Assembly (NCBI GenBank): GCA_938743325.2
Contig: OW568893.1
Coordinates: forward strand, 372,001-436,000
Reading direction: 5' to 3'
DNA: 64,000 nt
From: Pycnococcus provasolii
Taxonomy: Eukaryota; Chlorophyta; Pseudoscourfieldiophyceae; Pseudoscourfieldiales; Pycnococcaceae
Shown: positions 27,433 through 38,500 of the stretch, piece by piece
How positions within the stretch are numbered: the first letter of the stretch is position 1
Layout: each line of letters begins with the position of its first letter
The notes under the pieces: model-generated
What the model saw: only the letters and a program-made list of their open reading frames with translations
Told to the model about the DNA's origin: nothing
Database searches by the model: none
Translations under genes and position numbers: made by a program

Positions 27433-27927
27433 ATGATGGCTCAGACTCGTCATCTCGACAACCCGTCCCCCGTCTTGATCGCACCTCGTCCTCCGCGCTC
27501 ATCCCAGTCGTTGGGTTTAGATTCCCCCGGGTCCCAGGAAGGATGGTCATCGGCGGACGTCTTCGAACTGCTGCGCACCATCGTCGACCCCGAACACCCG
27601 CACACGCTCGAGGAACTTGGCGTCGTCAAGGAGGATGACATCGTCGTTACCGACGTATCCTCGACTCGAAAACATAGTGTGAACGTACACTTCACACCGA
27701 CCGTGCCTCACTGCTCCATGGCGACTCTCATTGGACTCTGCATACGTGTACGACTTCTGCGCGAAATGCCGTCGACGTTCAAGCTCGACGTGGCTGTCGC
27801 TGCAGGAACGCACGCGTCGGAAATGGCAATCAACAAACAGCTTGCGGACAAGGAACGCGTGGCGGCGGCGCTCGAAAACCCTGGCATGATGGAAATGGTG
27901 GAAGCTTGTTTGGTGGAACCCACGTAG
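27433..27927 (+). CDS. CIAO2B: Cytosolic Fe-S assembly targeting factor (CIAO2B/MIP18/AE7)
   Basis: 164 aa, one exon, DUF59/MIP18 family. It works in the CIA targeting complex with CIAO1 and MMS19 to deliver 4Fe-4S clusters to nuclear and cytosolic apoproteins such as DNA polymerases and helicases. Features: DVFELLRTIVDPEHPHTLEE (family block IRDPEHP), LGVVKEDDIVVTDV, VNVHFTPTVPHCSMATLIGL with the conserved Cys in PHCSMA, and VAVAAGTHASEMAINKQLAD near the C terminus. The short N-terminal extension is as usual for the family and the length fits. Ends 71 bp from the converging SET gene. Confidence 0.92.
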   Translation: MMAQTRHLDNPSPVLIAPRPPRSSQSLGLDSPGSQEGWSSADVFELLRTIVDPEHPHTLEELGVVKEDDIVVTDVSSTRKHSVNVHFTPTVPHCSMATLIGLCIRVRLLREMPSTFKLDVAVAAGTHASEMAINKQLADKERVAAALENPGMMEMVEACLVEPT

Positions 27928-27998
27928 TCAATAGAAAGGTAAGAATGTCTTGTACAGTTGTGTACACTAACTTGAACCACTGCAGCCCTTTTGTTCCC

Positions 27999-28997
27999 CT
28001 ACTCCCTCGCGCGCTTGCGGCTCGCGTGCTCTCGCACAGTGCCGTTTCTCTTCTTCTTGTGCTGATTCGTCGTCGTCGGCGCACCATCCTCCCGAGCAGC
28101 AGCAGGCAGCATACCACCCGCGCGTTCTCCGTAGTCGAAAAGGATCTCGTCTCCATGCCGAATTCCAGCTGGGCCGGCACGTAGCACGACACTAAGCGGC
28201 GCACCTGTGGCACACCCTCCTTCGACGGCGACGTCGGCGTTCGCGCCGTTATGCCAACCACCCGTAGACGGCGCGTGGTTGGCATAACGCATGAGCGTAC
28301 CTACGTTCGTCGCGTCCAGGCAAACTCCACTCCACGCGCACAGCTCAAACAAGTACGACGTTCCCTTCTGGTCGTAGATGGCGCCACGTCTTTGCGCCTC
28401 CGAGCGGCTGATGAGCTCACCCCCGTATCGGCTGACAATCTCTCCCGTCATGAAGTCGCGTCGCGCAAATAGCCCGAGGCTGCTGCACACCGTGCTTCGT
28501 CGCACCTCCACCGAGTCGGTGCACGTTTGGAGGGCGGTTTGGCACGTCACGTACGGAACGGTGCATCCAGTGAAGCGCCACGACGCTCGTCCACGCTTTC
28601 TCACCTTCTCCGCCTTGTGGTTAAGGTTTCGTCGTCGTCGTCGCGGCTGTTCTGATGTCGTCGTTGCGTTTTTTCCCCCCACGACGTCCATGTCGTAGTG
28701 AAACGTGTACGGGTTGAATCTGCGCGCCATGTTCTTTTTTAGGTCGTGTAATGTGCGCACGGCTCGTTGGGAGAGCATCGAAGGCACTGCCTCGGAGAAC
28801 GTTGTTGTTGACGATGCCGATGTTGCTGCACCATTGTTGTTGTTTGCTTGATGCAAGATCCGTCCGTAGACGTGTTCGAGTTCCCACAGACGCAGATTCG
28901 CGTGCACGTGGTAGTCGAGCGAAACGAAGGCGTCGTCACGTGTGAGTGTGAAAGGAGCAGAAGATGATGACGAAGGTGGATGAGGATGAGGGCGCAT
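27999..28997 (-). CDS. SET-domain protein lysine methyltransferase
   Basis: 332 aa from ATG at 28997. The N-terminal half is low complexity (Ser, His, Arg/Lys). The SET domain lies at about 165-305: LGLFARRDFMTGEIVSRYGG (S-adenosylmethionine site), YLFELCAWSGVCLDAT, the pseudoknot TNVGTLMRYANHAP (the position of the family's RFINHS-type motif) and GIRHGDEILFDYGERAG (catalytic Tyr in DYGE). A large NGAN-containing segment substitutes for the usual NA block. No pre-SET Cys cluster or post-SET Cys motif is clear, so it belongs to a small SET class and not obviously to the SUV39 or trithorax groups. The substrate is unknown. The C terminus is strongly basic. Confidence 0.8.
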   Translation of the reverse strand: MRPHPHPPSSSSSAPFTLTRDDAFVSLDYHVHANLRLWELEHVYGRILHQANNNNGAATSASSTTTFSEAVPSMLSQRAVRTLHDLKKNMARRFNPYTFHYDMDVVGGKNATTTSEQPRRRRRNLNHKAEKVRKRGRASWRFTGCTVPYVTCQTALQTCTDSVEVRRSTVCSSLGLFARRDFMTGEIVSRYGGELISRSEAQRRGAIYDQKGTSYLFELCAWSGVCLDATNVGTLMRYANHAPSTGGWHNGANADVAVEGGCATGAPLSVVLRAGPAGIRHGDEILFDYGERAGGMLPAAAREDGAPTTTNQHKKKRNGTVREHASRKRARE

Positions 28998-29022
28998 GAG
29001 TGGAAATATGGGACCTCTATAT

Positions 29023-29072
29023 ACGCGACGACGTGCTGCGCGTGCTGCGCTGCACCGGATGATTGGGACAGA
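29023..29072 (+). repeat. Dispersed repeat A, copy 2
   Basis: 50 bp matching 2828-2877 with one mismatch, 26 bp upstream of the SET gene's start codon and therefore probably in its 5' UTR or promoter. Confidence 0.8.
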
Positions 29073-30441
29073 GGGGAGAAGACAGGTTGGGGGCGACCTG
29101 ACCTGATCTGGGGAAACGTCCCATCACACCCAACCCCGAAATGGAAAAAAACAGTTCCAGTTCAGTTCGTGTTTTTTTGCTCCTTGGTTGGGACGGACTT
29201 CACTTCGTTCGGTGCGTCATGTATGTCAGTATGTGACGGACTTTGTTTGGTGCACATGTATGTATACAATGTTCAAGGGAAAATGGATTCATATAGTATT
29301 GTAGTACTACTACTATGTATTCAAAGGTTAAGCTACACCTAAGGAGGAGAGCTCTGGGATCATGATCATCTTTGGAATGGCTTGGAGGATTTTCGCGTCG
29401 TTGATGAGCTACTGGACGGATCACTCCTTGATGATGCAAATTTTGCAGGTTAGATTCATCTTGTCGTCGTTGTCGATGACGATGAAGTGCGTCGTCTCGA
29501 GCTTGAATAATGCGGCTCATCACGTCATTATTCTGCATGGCATCTTGTATTTGCGCTGGCATCGTGGATGAAGTGGATGGATCAGGAGGATGTACATATG
29601 GAATCTCATCTGTTTTAGTAATATTATTTTTAATTTGATGCTCCACTTTTACATTTCCTCGTAGGTTATCCCCTCAAACCAGCCTTCTTTTCTTCAAGAA
29701 GGTCCTTCCGAGTTCCGACTCTACAGAACAGAACACTTTGGGTGGGGCCCAAAACAGTTGGAATCCGCCGCTGCCTGGCAACGGGCGGATAGGTGGTAAC
29801 GTGACATTCCTTATCAGAATCCTCGGCTTCGTCAAACCAGCCTGGCACTGGATCCACAAATCCATCCCCTCCATGGTGGTGTCATCCTTGGTGGGTTTCT
29901 TTGGTGGGCTCCCCTATCTTACCTTTACTTCTACGAGCCTCAACAACTTGGCTTTGGGAGCTCCGGTTGGCAGGTGGCATCTATCTCCCCACCTGGATCC
30001 ATGGTGCCATGGTGGCGGCCTGGGGGTTTGGCAACCTCGCCCCAATTGTTATTATTGTTGCCCGAACCCATTCGCGGCCGCCGGCCGAGGTCGCCGGCCC
30101 CCGCGGGGGTTGGAGTTTCATAAAGGTACCCGGTAGCCTTGAATCATTTGAAGAGCTTGTGCACAAGTTCGCTCAGCGGCCGGTAAAGGTATGGCATCAC
30201 GGATTTGTACGGTGGGCCTGCAAGAGGAGTGATTGAGGAGCTATTGAGGAGTGAGGAGGTGATTGAGGTCCACCCTGACCACCAAGGCTGCAAGGGAGTA
30301 CATAAGGGACCTCTGTCTTTTCTGCAAGTGCAGGCCATAGGACTGTTGAAAGTTCTCGCGGAAAGGTCTCCCCTCCCGATGTACAGTAGTATGTAAGGCC
30401 GTAAAGTTAAGGTACAAGGGTAACTGGGTAAGGGGAACAAT

Positions 30442-30540
30442 AGTCTTTTGGTCGAGCGATTAGGTCCGCGAGAACAACTGGTTAACCATCCCCCGGGAAG
30501 TGGGAAGTGGGAACAAGTCTTTTGGTCGAGCGATTAGGTC
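30442..30540 (+). repeat. Direct repeat of a 25-bp word, 74-bp period
   Basis: The 25-bp word beginning AGTCTTTTGGTCGAG occurs at 30442 and 30516 with similar flanks (GGGAACAA before, AACTGGTT after), showing a local tandem duplication of roughly 45 bp or more. Confidence 0.75.
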
Positions 30541-30772
30541 GGGGAACTGGTTTCACATGCTGTTGTTGACCGACATCACGAGCTTGTTGATCCTGTCACC
30601 GGTCACAGGTCAACAACGACGACGACGACCAACTGACCAAGGGGTTCCAGCCAAGCCGAACGGTGCGGTGCGGGTCGCTTAAGCGGCGCTCGTCTTCGTC
30701 TTTCCGTGGTTTCATTTTCATTTTCATTGCCGCTCGCCACATCTTCCCTTCTCGGAATCTCGCAATCATTCC

Positions 30773-32935
30773 ATGGCGCCAGGTGCTCCACCAGGTGGTC
30801 TCATGGAGGAGGTGGAGCCTGAGACTGTCGAAGAGTCGTTCTTCTTTACGCGTCTCGCGTCCTTGCACCACCACCAGTCGATTCTTGAGCAGAATGATGA
30901 TGATGATACCTTTCGTAGTGACAATGACAGTAGTGCACTTGTAGTAGGAACGGATACCCTTAATAATAACAACCTTAGGGAACCGCCACCTCCACAAAAT
31001 GCAGGCGTGTCGTACGATAATAATAGGGATAATAATGACAACTACTACAGCGACAAATTAAGCCAGCCACCGATGGGCGACGAGCACATGCACGAAGTCG
31101 ACCGGCTCATCTTCGCAAGAGCAACAAACATACGCGCGTGCTCGTCAGAACTAGGAAGCACCGTGAGAGACTTCAACACGTGGAGAACCGCTGTCGCGAG
31201 ACAGTCGCTCGTGCCCAACAACGTTCTGTCAAGATGCACCGTTATCGCAGGCCGGCTCCTACGCGCGGAGTCCGCACTGCGCGTCGCGACGGAAACCATG
31301 CTCGAAGACCTGCTCAAGCTAACGCCGGAGGCGATGAGAAAGCAGCTCAGCGCGCTACTCGCCGACTGCCGCGCGGAAAGAAGGCTTCGCCTGCACATGG
31401 AGAACGAAAGAGACGCCGCCGTCGGTGCCGCGGCGGAGGTGCAGCAGCTCAAGGCGGGCATGAAGTGGGGAGGAATGGCACTGCGACTCATCGCGAAACG
31501 AACGCGACAGAACAATGCGAGGAGGTTTGCAGACCTTCACCAGCAGTGCCGCAACCTCGCGAGGAGGCTGGGAACCGTCAAGGCGGGTCGGTCCGCCGCG
31601 CAGCTCGCCGCAGAACGTAAACTGGCCATGCACGGTGGTGGCGCGCCCCAGAGAGGAGCGCCGGCTCCTCCGGGAACGAGATTCGCGCACGGTCCCCTCG
31701 CACCCGTTGAGGACAACGCCGTGAGGTCGCGGAGGTCGTCGCAAACAGCCATGCTCAACTCCGCGCTCGCACCCGAGAAGGGAACGAGGCATCGAGGAAA
31801 GAACCTCGACCAGTTCAACCGTGCGCTGCACAGGGCGATCGAAGATGGAGCAGATCGGCACCTCACTGCCGCGCGTAACGCAAAGGCGGCGCCGATCAAA
31901 CCCGTACCTCCACCGGCACCACAGTCGCCAACCGCCGCGGTGATGACAGCCTCCAGCCCCGTGTTCCGTCGGCGTCAGCGCCGCGCGAGCGTGTTCCGCG
32001 AGAGCCTGAGCGCGCAGGTGCACACGCCGAGGGAACTCTCCGACACGTTCGAGCCAATCACGTTCAGGCTTCCGATTGCGCCGGAGGAGGCGGCGGCGCT
32101 GCTGTCCGAGGAGGGCGCGATGAACAGGATCCCGATCGTCTCCATGGACCCGGCGGTGGCGGAAACGGTGCCTGCAAGGGAGTGGTACAGCCGCACAGAG
32201 GTGCTGCAGATGCAGGTGGCTCACAGCCGAACCCTCATGGCTCTTCAAAGCGCGTGCGAGGAGCGACTGCTCCAGGCGAACAAGTTCTGGAAGGCTTGCA
32301 ATCGCTCCGTGGCAGAGTCCGCAATCGAGCGCTCGGTTGTTCTCGCGCGTCAGATGCGCCCGACGAATGGCGGCGGCGGTGCCGTGTTGGCATTGAGAAA
32401 TTCCACGGGAAACGACGCGAACCTGCGCGCGATTCTGCGCGGAGGTGGCGCGGCGTTTCTGAAGCCGGATCTGCCTGCAGATGCACCCAGCACGGAGATT
32501 CTCGAGGACTTGAACAGGCTCGACGCCGCGGCGGAGGCGGCCACTGCCGCGGCAACCGCGCTTGCTGAGGCTGGTGACGGCGGTGCCGTCGATGGCCTGT
32601 ACAGTGGCGCAGAGTCGTCGCCTCGGCGCGGTGGTCTGCACGCGGTTCCGTTCCGATCGTTCCGATTCATGTACCCGCCTCCACCGGTGAGTCACAGTTC
32701 GTCTGGCGCGACGCTGCGTGGTGGCGTCAATACGTTCAACACGACGTTGAAGGGCAACCCCAGCCCCAAACCTTCCACACCTTCGTCCGATCCGAGGCGT
32801 CTGACGGCGGAGCTTGGCAGGCACAACTACGCGCCTGGCGATCCGCGTGGGCCGACGACGCCAAAGCCGAATGCAAGACCACACGGGAGCAGCTATGGCG
32901 ATGTAAGCGGCGGCGCTTCCACGGCACGGTTTTGA
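30773..32935 (+). CDS. Helical/coiled-coil protein of unknown function
   Basis: 720 aa, one exon, ATG in MAPGAPPGGLMEEVEPETVE. I do not recognise a family. Residues 1-100 are acidic and Asn/Ser-rich. Residues about 100-290 are predicted helical: IRACSSELGSTVRDFNTW, then a charged stretch including LLADCRAERRLRLHMENERD and RLIAKRTRQNNARRFADLHQ, likely a coiled coil. A Pro/Ala/Arg linker follows, then a second helical block (EVLQMQVAHSRTLMALQSAC), and a disordered Gly/Ser/Pro tail with PPPPVSHSSSG. No signal peptide or membrane helix. Upstream T-rich tracts precede the ATG. A cytoskeletal or centrosomal role is conceivable only by composition. Confidence 0.65.
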   Translation: MAPGAPPGGLMEEVEPETVEESFFFTRLASLHHHQSILEQNDDDDTFRSDNDSSALVVGTDTLNNNNLREPPPPQNAGVSYDNNRDNNDNYYSDKLSQPPMGDEHMHEVDRLIFARATNIRACSSELGSTVRDFNTWRTAVARQSLVPNNVLSRCTVIAGRLLRAESALRVATETMLEDLLKLTPEAMRKQLSALLADCRAERRLRLHMENERDAAVGAAAEVQQLKAGMKWGGMALRLIAKRTRQNNARRFADLHQQCRNLARRLGTVKAGRSAAQLAAERKLAMHGGGAPQRGAPAPPGTRFAHGPLAPVEDNAVRSRRSSQTAMLNSALAPEKGTRHRGKNLDQFNRALHRAIEDGADRHLTAARNAKAAPIKPVPPPAPQSPTAAVMTASSPVFRRRQRRASVFRESLSAQVHTPRELSDTFEPITFRLPIAPEEAAALLSEEGAMNRIPIVSMDPAVAETVPAREWYSRTEVLQMQVAHSRTLMALQSACEERLLQANKFWKACNRSVAESAIERSVVLARQMRPTNGGGGAVLALRNSTGNDANLRAILRGGGAAFLKPDLPADAPSTEILEDLNRLDAAAEAATAAATALAEAGDGGAVDGLYSGAESSPRRGGLHAVPFRSFRFMYPPPPVSHSSSGATLRGGVNTFNTTLKGNPSPKPSTPSSDPRRLTAELGRHNYAPGDPRGPTTPKPNARPHGSSYGDVSGGASTARF

Positions 32936-33111
32936 CATGTGACTGAAAACTTGATAACTTTTCTCCTCAACCATAAATATATACCTTCTTATTTTTTGTC
33001 GTTAGAAAAAGAACGTTGTTGTCACGGTCGACTATATTATTATGAATAAATATTTTTGGCGTTACCACTTACTCGCTCGCGCCGCACGTGCCACAACTGT
33101 TCCTACTCCTT

Positions 33112-34449
33112 CTACGGCATTCCCTCGCGCACGATCCACGGGTGCAGGAGCACGTCCTCGAGCCGCATTCGTTCCTCTGGATTCTTGACCAAGAGCTGCT
33201 GAATGAGGTTTCGCGCCGACTCCATCGATCGTGCCGACGCCTGGTCCATCTTGGCATCCGGTTCCGGGAAGTGCAGGTCCACCTCGACGATACGCCGGTA
33301 CGTTTCTCCGTGCCCTTGCGCGAGGAACGGCGGGTCTCCGTAGAGAAGTTCGTACATGAGCACGCCAAGGCTCCAGACGTCGACTTTGTCTGTGTGCGGG
33401 CTTCCCTTGACCATTTCCGGCGCGAGGTAGTCGAGCGTTCCGCAGAGCGTGGTTCGTCGTGAGGAGAGCGCGTGCACGCACCACCCAAAGTCTGCAATCT
33501 TGACGTCTCCGTTCGCGTCGAGGAGTAGATTTTCGGGCTTGAGGTCTCGGTGTATGACCCCTCTTTTGTGGCAGTGGTTGAGCGCCTTGGCGAGGCACTT
33601 GACGATGGCTGCGACTCTGCACGGCGGGAACTTTTTATGTTTCTGCAGCTGTTTGTACAGTTCCCCTCCCGGCGCGTATTCTAGGATGAGGTAGACGCGC
33701 GTGTCGTCGTGGAAGTATCCGTATAGTCGCAGTATGTTTGGGTGTCGTAGGTGGCTTTGAATTTCGATTTCTCGTCGCAGTTGGTGTTCAACTTTGTGCG
33801 CCTGCAGTTCCGACTTGGTGAGTACTTTGAGCGCGACTATGAACTGCGACTGTTTTTCTCGAGCGAGGTAGACGCTTCCAAACTTCCCCCTTCCGAGCGG
33901 TTTTCCCACCTCGAAGTCCTTGAGCGACCACGATCGCGGCGGCGGCACTGCACCGGAGGCTGAGGACGATCCTCCAACTCCTGCTCCAACTCCTGCTCCT
34001 CCTGAAGAGGGGGAGGGCTGCTGCTGCTGCTGCTGCTGCTGTGCTCTTATCGTCGGCGGGTTCTTATTTTCTACCGCCGCAGAATCATCGTCGCCGCTCT
34101 TACCCACCACCTTATGCTGCACCGCTGGATCGCTGGAAGTACCTGCAAAGGAAGAGTGCACAGCAGAATATGTATATGTATATAAAGAGAAGTGATATAA
34201 AAATCAAAGGGGAGAAGGAGAAGGGAGTTGTGAGTGAGCATAACAAAAACCAAAACCACTCCGTACTGAGAAGATCACACATATGACAAGCATGCCAACA
34301 AACAAACACAAGCAAACACAAGCAAACACACGGTGGTGCAACGTACCTTCGCCACCAGCATGCTTCGTAATAGTAACAGTAACAGGAGAGAGCCTCTTTG
34401 AGGGGGAGGAGGAGGACGGGAGGTTCTCCATACTAAGCAGAGGAGCCAT
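33112..34449 (-). CDS. Aurora-family mitotic protein kinase
   Basis: The CDS is complement(join(33112..34142, 34347..34449)), 377 aa; an in-frame ATG at 34467 would add six residues. The 204-nt intron has donor GTACGT and acceptor TTTGCAG, and splicing joins KHAGGE to GTSSDPAVQ. The N terminus (about 100 residues) is disordered with a poly-Gln/CAG tract. The kinase domain is complete: [21 protein letters not shown] (VAIK-type Lys), [20 protein letters not shown] and the Aurora-type activation loop [17 protein letters not shown], where the second Thr of RRTTLCG is the usual autophosphorylation site, then [13 protein letters not shown]. Auroras control spindle assembly, chromosome segregation and cytokinesis; plants and algae have A- and B-like types that cannot be told apart here. 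Confidence 0.93.
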
Positions 34450-35571
34450 GGCGGCGTGCGCGGGCATTTCTTAAAGGGTAGGGAATAAATTGACAGATAC
34501 AAAAAAAACTAAAAATGTGTTTGAAACTTGAAATCATTCCGTCTGGGTTGTTCGAAGGCTACGGAGGTTCAAGGGGTTGTGGTTTTTTGGGGGTTTATTT
34601 TAATTAACCAGAGTTTCGGGGTTTTTGTTCCTGTGTTTTCATCAGTTTCAGGGTGCTGTTTTGTTGCTTGTCACTTACTTGTGCTTGTTCCAAGGTTAAC
34701 AACGACTGGTTCATATCCTCTCCTCTCACCTCATGAGTCATGACCACTCATGGAAGGGAGGGCCGGACGAATCATGATTCATGACCATGGCTGGAGGAGG
34801 GGAAGACTGAAGAAGGAGGAGTCCTGAGAGCTTTCCGTTTCCGGCGAGCAATCTCCTCCGCTCATGAGGTAATAGACTAACCTTAAGATGTTTTCATTGA
34901 AGTGACCAGTGCCAAGAACAAGACCTTGCCATGACAGGTCTTGCTTTATGATAGGCGCACTTCCTCTTCAACTGGTTTCAACTACAGGTACAGTACGGTA
35001 GAAAGCCTACAGTAGCACTACAGTAAGATTAAGGTTCGCTCCCTCGTGTCTTGCCCGAATCATGATCGGCATGCTCCTGATTAATTCGGGAGGGGAGGGA
35101 CCCTTCGACCCTTCGACATCGACAAGTTGTTGAAGTATTCTATCGAGGCTCAAGTCCTAAGAACTGTACCCTACATACGCGTGGTCAAAATAGACTAGGA
35201 AAAACGACAACGGAGCACTTGGTCAGAATCCCCTTATTAACCTCCTTAATATGACCGTTGGTCCTGGATTGCTAACCCCCAACCAAAGTTCTCATGGCAG
35301 CCTGCCCTGGGAGGGAATTCCCGCCGTCTGCTTCGCCCCCCGGGTTTTCCGCCATTTCGCCAAGTTTCCTATTTGTCATTTCCGACGGTCAATAACAACA
35401 ACAAACAACAACAAACACTGACTGGGCTTGTCACTACATATTCCAGAGGCTGCGTTAGTTTGCTCTTGTGTGTGGCACTTACTTGCGTGTTCTCTTCGCG
35501 TTGCGTTCATTGTATTGTTTTTTTCGCAGCAGCAGCAGCAGCAGCATTTATATTAAAAAAAATAATCAACA
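34450..35571. other. Intergenic region between divergent Aurora kinase and kinesin-14 genes
   Basis: 1.1 kb with no coding sequence supported. It contains near-palindromic TCATGA/ATCATGATTCATGA words (34730-34785), TAGACTAACCTTAA-type words (34867, 35190) and a CAG run (35529-35544) in the presumed 5' UTR of the kinesin gene. It is the shared upstream region of two genes expressed in division, so co-regulation is possible. Confidence 0.5.
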
Positions 35572-38500
35572 ATGCAAAGCGGTCGTGGACATGTCGACAG
35601 TCGTCATGGTGACGTGTGCGCGACGCCTCCCCTCGCTATCCAGCTGCTCGAAGACGTCTCCGACGATGAAAGCAATGACACCACCACATCCAGAGGAGGA
35701 GGAGGAGGAGGAGGAGGAGGAATGAGGCTCTGGGGGGGAGCACGAAAGCACAACAACAACCACTCGTCGTCGAGTTCGAAGAAACATAAGAATGACAGCA
35801 CGCAGCAGAAAAGTTGTTCGGCGTCGGAGGACCTCACCGTGCACTTCCGCGACGCGTCTCACCCGGCGGTGCTGATGAAAAACGGTGGAAGACAGGCGTG
35901 GATGAACGGATCAAACGTGTCGTCGCCATCCTCCTCCTTCGCGTCGCCTCACAACAACAACAATACGCCGCCGTCGTCAGGAAACGCACGCAGAAGTGGA
36001 CTCAGAGACGTTTCCAACAACACGACAAACGCACAAAGTCAACGATACCAAAGCAAAAACACCAACCAAGTCGCAGCCATCAAGGCGCGCATCGACTCGC
36101 TACGAAGGGAGTCGCACATGGCATCGTCGGCAACTGACAACGCGTCGCTCTCTGACGGATTTCACGACAACACGCAACATACCATGCAACTCGCATCGCA
36201 GAGCAAGAAGTTCTTCGAGGATGACGCGATCGTCACGGACATTAACAACGTCCTTCAGAAGAAACTCACGTCGAGGCCGACGGAATACCGCCTACGCGCG
36301 CTCGAACTCACGTCGCTCGCGAAAGAGGCGAAACGTGTGCTCACCCTTCTTCTCAAACGCAAGGAGTCGTTCGTAAACGCGTGCCACGACCGAGAAATGG
36401 AACTCGTTCAGTCCATTGACGGAGTCAAACTCCAAAAGTCGTCCGCCGAAGCGAGCTCAGCTCGCCTCGAAAGGGATGTCGAAACGTGCCGAGCAACCAT
36501 CGCCAAGTACAAGGCGGACATGAGCAGGCTCGAAGAAAGCCTGCGAATCAGCGAGCAGGCGGCATCGCGAGAGGGGAGGAATGCGTCGCTCATGTCGCAG
36601 GATCTCGCGGCGGCAGAAAGGCGCGCCGAGGCGGCGGAGGCGGCGAAAGCAAGAACGGAACAGCACCTCGAGAAGACGATTGCAGACCTCAAGGCGAGCA
36701 GCCGAAAGGCGGCGGAAGATGCGCACAAGGAGCAAGATACGCTACGCGCCGCGCTGCGCAAGGCGCAGGAAGAACTCACATCCGCGCGAGCAACATTCGA
36801 GGCGGAGCGAAGAGGACTCAGCACGAGCACGAAAGAGCAGCTCGAAACGATGCTGAAGTCACTCGAGCAGCAGAAGGCGGCGGCGAGCGAGCTGAGGCAA
36901 CAGCACGCCATGCTCAGCGACGCACACGGACGGCTCGAGCGAACGCATGCGCAGGCACTGCAAGAGCTGGAGTCGCAGAAGGTGTCGTCGAGCGCGACGG
37001 AACGCAATGCTAGTCACCTCGAAATGCGCATCGAAGGTCTGCAGGGCGAACTGCGGCGCGAAAAGGACGCCTTTGAAAGATTCAGCGCGTCCGCGACGGA
37101 ACGCGAGGAAGATTTGCGCAAATCGCTTGCAGTTGCCGATGAACGACGCATGGAAATGAATGGCGAGATGAGCCGACTGCAGGCTGACGTCGCCGCTCTC
37201 GAAGCGAGGCTTGCGGCGGCGAGGTTGCAGGCTAACAGCGTTGACGATGAGCGCAAGAGTGTTGAGTTGCGCCTTTCGGAATTGGCGACGCAGCACGATT
37301 CGTCGATTTCGGAGGTGAAGGACCTCAACGAGGAAAAGCTGAAGTTGACGGCGGAAAATGCGCGATTTGCTGCCGACCTTCAGGGCGTGCGAGACGAGCT
37401 CGCGCGCGCCTCGGCAGCTGCAACAGCCGAAGCGGAGGCACACGAGCGCACGTCCGTCCTGCTTACGTCGAAAAATGTTCTCGTCACGCAGCTTCAGGAG
37501 GAACGCGAGACGCTCAAGACGGAGGTATCGAACACAGCCGAGCGCCTTTCGGCGGAAAGAGCGAATCGAGAACGTCTCGACGCAACGATCAAGACGCTGC
37601 GAGATGACGCCGCGGCGATGCAGGTTCTATGCAGCGAGCGGCACGAAAAAATCATGGCGCTCGAGAAGCGCGAGGAGCAGATCGCCAAGTCCCTTGCCGA
37701 GGCTGAGTTGCGCCTGACGAAAGAGACGGAAGATGTCATCGCGATCGCCGCTCAGCGCGATGAGGCGGTTTCAAAAGCCGCTGAGGAGAAAGATGCTCGT
37801 GCTGTGGCGGAGACGGCGCTGATGGCTGAGCAGGCGCACACACAAGCGATGCGAGAGGAAGTGTCGCGCCAGCGAGCGGACCTCGAGGCTCAGCTTGGCG
37901 ACGCGCGAAAGTCGCTCGCCGTCGCGACGTCAGATCTAAACGAAGCGATGGACATCGTAAGCTGCCATCGCGGTGCGAGTGCTCCAGATTCCGCCGCGAG
38001 GCTGCGCGCGTGGACACAGCTTGAGGCGGTTCTCTTCGGTGATGTTGGCGTTGCTCACGAAGACGGCGGCAGTGCATCACCATCGGCTGACGGCGATGCA
38101 TCGCCGGCTGCACGAAGGAAGCAGCGAAATGTTGAGCTTGAGCGACAGGTGGAGGAGCTGACGGCAAATCTCACCGCATCGGAGACGGAGCGTCGCAAGC
38201 TCCACAACACGATTCAAGAACTGCGCGGAAACGTGCGCGTGCTGTGTCGACTGCGACCGCAGAGCGGCGACGGCTCCACGTCTGCGGTACGCACGTTGCC
38301 AGCATCTGGTCCAATGACACGTGATGGCGTGATGATCGCCACCCCGGGCACACCCGCATCAGCCTTCGAATTCGATGCCGTCTTTGGCCCCGACTCGACT
38401 CAGGAATCGATTTTTGTCGAGGTGAGCGAGCTCGTGCAGAGTGCCCTCGACGGCTACAAGGTTTGCCTCTTCTGCTACGGTCAAACGGGAAGTGGGAAGA

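Larger units (their letters stand above)
28998..30772. other. Intergenic region, 1.8 kb, with unassigned ORF fragments
   Basis: Separates the divergent SET gene and the 30773 gene. It holds dispersed repeat A copy 2 (29023-29072), a duplicated 25-bp word (30442-30466 and 30516-30540) and stretches with coding-like but fragmentary reading frames at about 29350-29570 (minus) and 29740-30396 (plus). Base composition is less GC-rich than neighbouring genes. No family is recognised and I do not call a gene. Confidence 0.5.

Noticed and set aside
31355-32974. 539-aa antisense ORF opposite the 30773-32935 gene
   Set aside because: Arg/His/Gly-rich composition typical of a GC-rich antisense frame, with no recognisable domain.
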